Notes under the pieces: model-generated
What the model saw: the letters and a program-made list of their open reading frames with translations, nothing else
Database searches by the model: none
Told to the model about the DNA's origin: nothing
Part shown: piece after piece, positions 57,695 to 64,000 of the stretch
Layout: each line of letters starts with the position of its first letter
Numbering within the stretch: position 1 is the stretch's first letter
Source of the DNA: Wurfbainia villosa
Lineage: Eukaryota; Streptophyta; Magnoliopsida; Zingiberales; Zingiberaceae
Assembly (NCBI GenBank): GCA_025175895.1
Contig: CM045987.1
Location: 31,894,113-31,958,112, forward strand
Reading direction: 5' to 3'
Length of the DNA stretch: 64,000 nt
Translations under genes and position numbers: made by a program

Positions 57695-57915
57695 CTCCCG
57701 TGCCAATGGCTTTCAATGTTCGCCCGTGCCAATGGCTTTCAATATTCACCCGTGCCAATGGCTTTCAATATTCGCCTGTGCCAATGGCTTCTGATGTTCG
57801 CCCGTGCCAATGGCTTCTGATATTCGCCCGTGCCAATGACTTTCAATGTTCGCCCGTGCTAATGGCTTTCAATGTTCGTCCGTGCCAATGACTTTCAATG
57901 TTCGCTCATGCCAAT
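57695..57915. repeat. 26-bp minisatellite, eight units
   Basis: CGCCCGTGCCAATGGCTTTCAATGTT repeated head to tail; TGCCAATGGC at 57701, 57727, 57753 and so on. Because 26 is not a multiple of three, each frame cycles through the same peptides; the ORFs over it are artefacts. From 57916 to 58215 I see no feature. Confidence 0.95.
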
Positions 57916-58215
57916 CCTCGTTTCCTTTCTTAGCTGAGCCGTGTATTTTGGATCGGATCTTGGGTCACCTGCTAACCCCTCTATCGAGGATTATGTAGGG
58001 AAGGTACCAGTAGTATCATTAGTCAACCCCGAAAAATAGTCAAGCGAAGTTATAAGCTTGACTGTCCCAATGTACATAAAGTTTCTGACCTATTCTTCAT
58101 TTCTCAACTTAAATCCATCCGTTCCCTTATAACTCTCCCAAGTATATTAAGGGAGGCCCGTTGGGCTCATGGGCTCCGCTTCTCCTTCTCCTTTGGTGGA
58201 TAATCATGAAAACCC

Positions 58216-58223
58216 TATATAAA
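58216..58223 (+). promoter_or_regulatory. TATA box upstream of the Transposase_28-like gene
   Basis: CTATATAAACCC, 163 bp before the proposed ATG at 58386, with a pyrimidine-rich leader (58260-58350) between. Plausible core promoter. Confidence 0.5.
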
Positions 58224-58385
58224 CCCTCGCCTTCTTCTTTTAGATATCGTTTAGTGTGCTTAACAATCCAGCCTGTTCTTCTCCTCCAGTGATTTTCACC
58301 GGCGGCGTTTCGGCGACCCAACCCTTCCTTTCCCCACACGATTCTTCTTTAACCCCCGAGTAAGTGCTCTGCTTTGTTCACATCA

Positions 58386-60597
58386 ATGGCTCCTAGGACC
58401 ACCTCTTCACCCGCCTGGTATGAACATACCATAACCCAGTTATATTGTAACCACTATTTCTTTAATATTAAGAACGAATACATAGACCCCTCTATAAAAT
58501 GATGTTTCACGACTAAACTGCATCGGCCTCATAATCCTCCTCCCGGTTTAACATGCTTTTTCTCTGAACAATTTCTTAACGGCCTATCCCTGCCGGTACC
58601 ACCAGTTTATTTGGACCTTCTAAACTTCTACGGACTACCCCTGAACCAATTCACCCCCAACTCCTTCCGAATTCTATCGGGAGCCCACATAGTGTTCCAA
58701 CACTTGAACCTCTCTCTGACCCCTGAAATATTCTATTGCTTCTTCCAATTAAAGTCTTCTAAGGCAGGTCTCTTTTATTTATCTAGCCGTTCAGACTGCC
58801 AATTCCTGGTGAACCTGCCCACTTCCCACAAGGGCTGGGAAGAATTGTATTTCTTTGTACAACTTCCCGAGTCCCTTCCCTATTCTGATACATGGAAGGT
58901 AGCCCTTCCTGAATTGCCTCCCTTCCGAGAAACGAGGACCCAATGCCCCTTCCCGGAAGTGTATAGAGTATTAAGAGAGCTACATTACTGCTCCAAACAC
59001 CTAATAGAAACTCCTCTGTTAAGCCACTTTGGATTGTCTCCTCTACCTTTGATGACTTCGGTTGCTGTAGGTAGGGTGATACTGGTCCTGCACTATGACT
59101 TCCTTTCCAAATTATTCATCTTTCTTATAAGTATACCTTGCAGACAATCTAATGCAGAAGGCTTTGGTGGAAGGGGAAGCTATTGAGGCTGCTAAGAAAA
59201 AGAAAACCTCAACTAAAAGAGGCCAGTTAGTAGCAGCTCCGTCATCCCCCCGAAAAAAGCTGTGACTCATCAAGAAAGGAGCCTCAAGTTCATCAGCTCT
59301 TCTTCCCTTATCTTCCGACCAGCCGGGAGCTCAACCCTTAACCATTTATGAGCCCAGAAGGGAGGACAATACCTCCCCTGCCCCTTCTTTATCTCCCCAA
59401 GGAGGGGATTCTCCCTCCCAATTTCTTCATTCCTCCCCATCTGCACAAAATTCACCCCTGCCTTCTCGTACAGAATCCCTTCAAGCTCCTATACCTCCCG
59501 ACTCGAGAACCTCTCCTACCCCTCTTCGCCGTACCAGACCCCCATCTTCCTTGGAAGGAGATGATCCTTCCCTTCCTGTTCCTCCGAAGGCCACGCTGGG
59601 ATCCTTGCTAAAAATTCGGCACCCTTCGGAGGTAAAATTCTTTAACCAGTCGGACATACAAGGCCCGTGTGAGCAAGTGGGTAAGCTGCTGGCAGAGGTA
59701 TTTACTTTTTCTTTTCCTCCTCTCTGCTATGGGTATTTCCCTATACTGATGTATGCTGATAATTTTCCTTTCCTTTTAGGCCTCCACCCAACATCACAAC
59801 ATGGTGGTTCATCTAGCCCGATTCCAATCTAGTGTGGAGGCTCGCTATTTTGCGCTGTCACAAGTAAAGAGCTCGTGCGGTGATTAAACGAGCAGGAGGC
59901 AAAGGAGGCAGACTTTCGGGGCCAGTGCGAAGATGCCACGATGCAACTAGCCTTGGTCCGAAGCGAAAAAGAGGAGCTACAATGAAAAAATGAAGAATTA
60001 GAACAGCGCCTCTTCTTGCAGTCCAGTGAGCTACAACAGGTAGACATCCTGACTCAGGAACTGAAGGAGTATAAGAGATATCTTATGGACACCATGATCA
60101 AGGATGCTGACTCTTTGGCTACTATCACACAGCTTCAATAAGAACGCCACCGCCTTAATCTGGAGCGTCAGGCCTGGGCAATTACCAGGGAATCCTGTGC
60201 AAAGAAGTGTCAGGATCTTTTCTCCATGGTAGCGGCTCTTCCCCGAACCTTATCGCCGGTGGCTCAGCAGCAATCTACCCTCCAACAGGAGTATCTTGAA
60301 GCTCTTTCAGCCTTAGGACAGCGAGCTATACAGGCAGCCACTGAGAGAGATGCTTTGGCGATTAAATTGGCAGAAAGTCAAGCTCAGGTGGTTCAATATC
60401 AGGACCAACTAAAGGAGCAGGAAGCCGACCTCAAGGGGCGCTATGTCAAGAAGGGGGTAGATCTCTTTATACTAGGTTTTGAGGGGTCCTCGGCTCAAAA
60501 TGTCGAACGAGGATACCCGCCTCCTGGCACGGACACTAGCTATTTAGATCCCACGGAGGCGTTAGCTAAATGTTCGCCCGAACTCTTTGAATTGTAA
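58386..60597 (+). pseudogene. Transposase_28-like ('putative gypsy-type transposon') gene, decayed, two introns
   Basis: ATG at 58386 (MAPRTTSSPAWYEHTI). Exon 1 to about 59070 carries FFSEQFLNGLSLPVPPVY, LLNFYGLPLNQFTPNSFRIL and KGWEELYFFVQL, the layout of the plant Transposase_28 domain known from non-autonomous retroelements. Intron 1 (59071-59143) and intron 2 (59698-59779) have GT-AG ends, and joining keeps the frame. Exon 2 is Lys-rich, then a Pro/Ser-rich linker (59275-59600) and a conserved-looking SEVKFFNQSDIQGPCEQVGK. Exon 3 becomes a long coiled coil (SEKEELQ, NEELEQRLFLQSSELQQ, TERDALAIKLAESQAQV) ending with LAKCSPELFEL at 60597. Breaks: TGA at 58500, TGA near 59263, a frameshift near 59880 and stops near 59985 and 60139. 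The function of the family is unknown; it may be gag-like. Confidence 0.72.
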
Positions 60598-60835
60598 TTT
60601 CTACTATTCTCCTTTTTTGATAATTTTATCAATAGCCTCTCTTCTTCTTCTGAATGATGAATTTGTCCATAGGCATAGTTATCATCGTCTTGTCCTGCTT
60701 CTTGACGGGTCAGGAATTCTGGACCGATTTTAAACTCCTCCTCTTTTTTTTTTTTTATACTGTTATCTCTTTTCCCGTATCGGATGGTGCACTCACCTCG
60801 TTGGTTCGGGCTTATGGGAGAGATATTGAATAACA

Positions 60836-61008
60836 TTATTCACCCCCGCCCCAATTTCGGTTCGGGAATCTGCTTGAAGTATTTTGTCTGATGTTATTCA
60901 CACCCGTCCTGATTTCAGTTTGGGAATCTGCTTGAAGTATTTTGTCTGATATTATTCACACCCGTCCCGATTTCGGTTTGGGGACTTGCTTTAAGTGACT
61001 CTGGCCTG
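60836..61008. repeat. 58-bp tandem repeat, three units
   Basis: TTATTCACACCCGTCC...GGGAATCTGCTTGAAGTATTTTGTCTGA; TTATTCA at 60836, 60894 and 60952, the last unit partly diverged. The 60598-60835 stretch is the 3' flank of the pseudogene and has a T-run at about 60746. Confidence 0.9.
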
Positions 61009-61103
61009 TTAGCCTTCCCCATTCCTTTTTACTGCTTCGGAAACTATATCCACCTCCTCGTCTTCTTCCCCTTCCCAAGAACTTCCCCCGTTGCTTTTCT
61101 TTC

Positions 61104-61113
61104 ATTATAAATC
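61104..61113 (+). promoter_or_regulatory. TATA-like box before the 61151 ORF
   Basis: ATTATAAATC, preceded by a CT-rich stretch, 45 bp before the ATG at 61151. Confidence 0.4.
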
Positions 61114-61150
61114 ATCACCCTCCATGTCTTCGTCCCTCTATCTCACTATC

Positions 61151-61615
61151 ATGGCTTCAGCAGGGCATCCCATCGAAATTTCTTCAGAGTCAGAATCCTT
61201 CGAGTTATGGAACTGGGCTTCGGAAGATACTGGAGACTCAGAGACCCGCTCGACCGCCACTTCAGCCTTCCGCCCCCTTCCGTTCCCGCCTTCCAGTCCA
61301 ACTCCAACTCCTCCTAAAGGGAGGTCTTTTCGGGCTCCTTTTCCCTCCTTCCGCAACAGGGTGTGGAATCCTCCCTTCACCTGGGAGTATACAGTGGGAG
61401 ACCCCCGCGCCGTTGATGAACTTCCTCCGCTTCCGCCAGCGTTGAATTTCATCCCCATCCCCCCGGCAGGAGCTCATCCTTCTTTGTTCAATGAAGGTCC
61501 ATCAGTTCTTCCTTCACCTCAAGTCGAGCGCTTCAAGGTCATCCTGGCGCCCTCTCCTCCTAAAGAGACCTCTACCACCTCGTCTATGGGGAGTAATAAG
61601 AGAAAATATGTATAG
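61151..61615 (+). CDS. Short Pro/Ser-rich ORF, unknown function
   Basis: I do not recognise this 154-residue product. I chose the ATG at 61151 (MASAGHPIEISSESESF) because the upstream in-frame ATG at 61124 lies too close to the TATA-like box for the transcript to include it. The protein has an acidic/Ser start (SSESESFELWNWASEDTGD), a proline-rich middle (FPPSSPTPTPPKGRSF; DELPPLPPALNFIPIPP) and a basic end (SNKRKYV). Low-complexity, disordered-looking composition resembles the linker part of Transposase_28-type proteins. A splice-like GAGGTAAGAG follows at 61696, so a further exon is possible. It may be a non-coding chance ORF in a retroelement; no clear decay is visible. Confidence 0.35.
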   Translation: MASAGHPIEISSESESFELWNWASEDTGDSETRSTATSAFRPLPFPPSSPTPTPPKGRSFRAPFPSFRNRVWNPPFTWEYTVGDPRAVDELPPLPPALNFIPIPPAGAHPSLFNEGPSVLPSPQVERFKVILAPSPPKETSTTSSMGSNKRKYV

Positions 61616-61898
61616 ATCAGATTAATGTAATCATTTCAAATATATGAGTAAAGATGAGAGAGGGAACTTGATGTTTGCTTTTGTATTTTTCTCGTAGAGG
61701 TAAGAGTTCTGTCTTCGAAAGGACGATAATCTGATCTGAACATACCTTCTTCTATCATCGCCCGGGGATTCAGACCTTCTTAATTACAGTTATAGGCCCG
61801 TTGCCCTTCCCACTACTGCCCCCACGTCTCCTCTCCTTTACTGGCATTTATGGTCCCCCTTTCTTCTGCCCATAAATGCACCTTCCCCCCTTCGTGGC

Positions 61899-61906
61899 TA
61901 TAAAAG
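61899..61906 (+). promoter_or_regulatory. TATA box before the 61959 ORF
   Basis: GCTATAAAAGTTCCC, 53 bp before an ATG in good context (TTTGCCATGG). The 61616-61898 stretch upstream shows only CT-rich sequence and splice-like sites. Confidence 0.5.
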
Positions 61907-61958
61907 TTCCCAATCCTTACCTGATAGCTTCCATCCTTCCCTTTTCTCTTTATTTGCC

Positions 61959-62159
61959 ATGGATAGGATATCTGAACAGGGCAGCAGTTCCTCTCCTTCT
62001 GAAGAACAGATAAATGACCGCCGATACATAGTTAGCTTGGAGGAGAAAGTGAAGTACTTACAGCAGCGACTGAAGGAAACTTCCGCCAGTAATCGCTCCC
62101 TACGCCAACAACTGGTCGGGTCCCAAAAGGAATTGGCCAAACAAGTTTTCCTGCAGTAG
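61959..62159 (+). CDS. Short coiled-coil ORF, unknown function
   Basis: 66 residues, MDRISEQGSSSSPSEEQ followed by a leucine/lysine heptad-like helix (YIVSLEEKVKYLQQRL, SNRSLRQQLVGSQKELAKQ). The ATG context GCCATGG and the TATA box 53 bp upstream favour real transcription. The stop TAG at 62157 follows a Gln-rich end and might itself be a mutation of a longer coiled coil. No family recognised. The 62160-62490 stretch after it is AT-rich, without a gene. Confidence 0.35.
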   Translation: MDRISEQGSSSSPSEEQINDRRYIVSLEEKVKYLQQRLKETSASNRSLRQQLVGSQKELAKQVFLQ

Positions 62160-62489
62160 TTTTACCGGTGACAACTATTGTGTCAACCTCAACCATATAA
62201 GAGAGTTCCCTCCGTTCCTCCCAACAAAGAACTATAATACTCAAGATGTCTGAGGGTTTCTATCTGTCATTTTTCCATGTAAATGACTTAAAATATGTAA
62301 TTCCTTTGCATTAATGAACTTTCCCCGTTTATCTCCTTTCTCCAGTGTTTTCTGCATTGTACCACGCTTTACTTCTTTCGTATCCCCATAGACCGAGACA
62401 TATATCGGCTCTTCCGCCTTTATAATCTGCTTGGGATATAGAACCATTAAATGAATTGACTCTTCTATTTTGCAAGGATAAAACAATAT

Positions 62490-62968
62490 AGGGTTGAATA
62501 ATAACCGAGGGGTCTCGATTCTTCCGTTCCACCATCGCACGGGGATATCTTCCGCTCTGTCTCGCGGGGATATAAATTTAGATGTAGAATAAATAATAAC
62601 CGAGGGGTCTCGGTTCTTCCGTTCCACCACCACACGGGGATAGAAATTTAGAAGTAGAATAAATAATAACCGAGGGGTCTCGGTTCTTCCGTTCCACCAC
62701 CACACGGAGATATCTTCCGCTCTGCCTCGCGGGGATAGAAATTTAGATGTAGAATAAATAATAACCGAGGGGTCTCGATTCTTCCGTTCCACCACCACAC
62801 GGGGATATCTTCCGCTCTGCCTCGCGGGGATAGAAATTTAGATGTAGAATAAATAATAACCGAGGGGTCTCGGTTCTTTCGTTCCACCACAACACGGAGA
62901 TATCTTCCGCTCTGCCTCGCGAGGATAGAAATTTAGATGTAGAATAAATAATAACCGAGGGGTCTCGG
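62490..62968. repeat. 95-bp tandem array, six starts
   Basis: CCGAGGGGTCTCGG palindrome at 62505, 62600, 62670, 62765, 62860 and 62955: period 95, one unit shortened to 70. Units also hold TTCTTCCGTTCCACCACCAC and CTCGCGGGGATAGAAATTTA. It ends inside a unit at the LTR start at 62969. The minus-strand ORFs (VERKNRDPSVII...) follow the repeat and are not genes. Confidence 0.93.
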
Positions 62969-64000
62969 TATTAGTAATATATGAGAGATGTCCTAAGGCA
63001 ATCGCCTTATGTATGAATCATTTATATGATAAATGAAGATTTACTATTTGAGTATACATGTTTTATGTATTTGATTGGATCTTAAACTCATTTACTGAAT
63101 GTCCACAATACGATTCACAGCATGAGAGAATTTGTGATTGGATCACAACTAGTGAGTATCTCTACATGTGTAATTGTGATGTATCGAAATTATCCCTAGT
63201 CGATGAATTGATGGATTTGGACACCATCAATTCTGTCGAGACTAGCACGAGGTATACTCCTTGGTGTATCCAAGCAGCTGATTCTCACTGGCTGGAGACA
63301 TTGTGATGTCTGGAGTTGGTCGTGGATGCTAGTTATGGTAACTAGTTCATTGGAGTGACCAGTCGTAAGACTTCATATGGTTCTCTGCATATATAGATAT
63401 GTCAATGAAGTTCTTACTGTAGCTTAAGTGCGATGTTCCTTTGACTTACGGTATTCAAGTCATCTTGATCATGGAGACTTATGCTTTGACATCTTAAGCA
63501 AACATCTCTAAGGAGATGTGGACCCGGGATGATTGGGTATAAGTCGAAGTGATTGAAGGTGTTTGAATAGCCTATAAAGGATTCACCACTCCTTGCGAGG
63601 AGATGTATACCCATGGCCTCTTGTCGAATTGTTACTAAAGTCTTTGGCCAAAGCATTACATGTTTAGAGTAAAGTACTCTTCGATACATGTGCAATAACT
63701 AGAACCCGTAGGACGAGGAAATGATACTTGGGCTAGGTGTGACGTAGTCAGCCTAGTGGGGACTGACACTATAGACCATGTCCTGAACAAAGTGGGTATA
63801 ATATGAGTGAAGGGAATGGGGCACGATTCATTCGAGCTGCTGAAGGGTTTCAGAAATAGTTCTGGATCAACCGTTGATCTTTTCGGTTAATTGGGGATCA
63901 TGATGTACTACTAGGTGCCACTCATGATCGTTCTATAATTAATGGTTAATTATAGATGACCAACATAAACCGAGAACCTATTTGGTCACACGCACAACGA
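62969..64000 (+). repeat. Angela-family LTR, partial, plus strand
   Basis: Reverse complement of the last kilobase of the solo LTR 28469-30651 and of 40338-41492. It starts TATTAGTAATATATGAGAG where others have TGTTAG, directly after an interrupted 95-bp unit, and runs off the window end. It may be a solo LTR or a 5' LTR. Two ORFs in it (63058-63306 and the reverse one 63695-63414) recur in all LTR copies but show no domain. Confidence 0.9.

Noticed and set aside
58386..60597. A host nuclear gene with introns
   Set aside because: The domain layout matches the plant transposon-associated Transposase_28 type, and the frame is broken at several places, so I list it as a decayed element gene.
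62241..62890. Minus-strand ORFs with repeated VERKNRDPSVII peptide
   Set aside because: Direct translation of the 95-bp array. VERKNR looks like an integrase motif, but the surroundings do not match.

Overview
This 64 kb window looks like repeat-dense chromatin from a flowering plant nuclear genome. I could not recognise any single-copy host gene, rRNA, tRNA or CRISPR array. Almost everything is explained by LTR retrotransposons (Ty1/copia of Angela-, SIRE- and Tork-like types; Ty3/gypsy chromovirus-like), two gag-only 'TR-GAG' elements, a Tourist-like MITE, a CACTA relic, a decayed intron-containing gene of the 'putative gypsy-type transposon' (Transposase_28-like) family, and long tandem arrays. 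tRNA-Met-type primer sites, TG...CA LTR ends and 5-bp target duplications define most boundaries. A non-grass monocot is a reasonable but weak guess from the element mix.

Layout. 1-8568: a decayed gypsy-type LTR (minus strand), split by a complete gag-only element at 556-7352 (TSD AATTC). 8569-12399: AT-rich decayed sequence with a (TA)n tract, a primer-site-like relic, a cluster of GTCGAC-type palindromes and an inverted repeat with 135-bp arms. 12400-17392: a continuous mosaic of tandem repeats with periods of about 158, 32, 70, 92, 38/39 and 84 bp.

17393-44524: a four-level nest. A gag-only element (plus strand, 5' LTR truncated) carries an Angela-like copia element (minus strand, 19129-41492, TSD TGTCC). 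The Angela element carries a gypsy element in its 5' LTR (minus strand, 27281-40337, TSD TCCAT). The gypsy element carries a solo Angela-type LTR (28469-30651, TSD AACAA/AATAA).

44525-53652: a scrap of gag-only element spacer fused to a 5'-truncated Tork-like copia element (plus strand), which is split by a SIRE-like element (minus strand, 45369-52230, TSD TTAAT). 53661-54365: a PIF/Harbinger Tourist-type MITE (TSD TTA). 54430-56830: a CACTA relic with subterminal repeats and the N-terminal transposase-associated domain. 56835-62968: LTR-like sequence, a 26-bp minisatellite, the Transposase_28-like pseudogene with two introns, two short ORFs each behind a TATA box, and a 95-bp tandem array. 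62969-64000: another Angela-family LTR, plus strand, running off the window.

How the parts work together: the gag-only elements keep LTRs, primer site, polypurine tract and Gag, and so depend on a reverse transcriptase and integrase supplied in trans, most plausibly by SIRE-like relatives. Every pol gene seen here is broken. The Angela pol breaks are mostly tryptophan codons turned to stops, as expected from deamination of methylated cytosines in silenced DNA.
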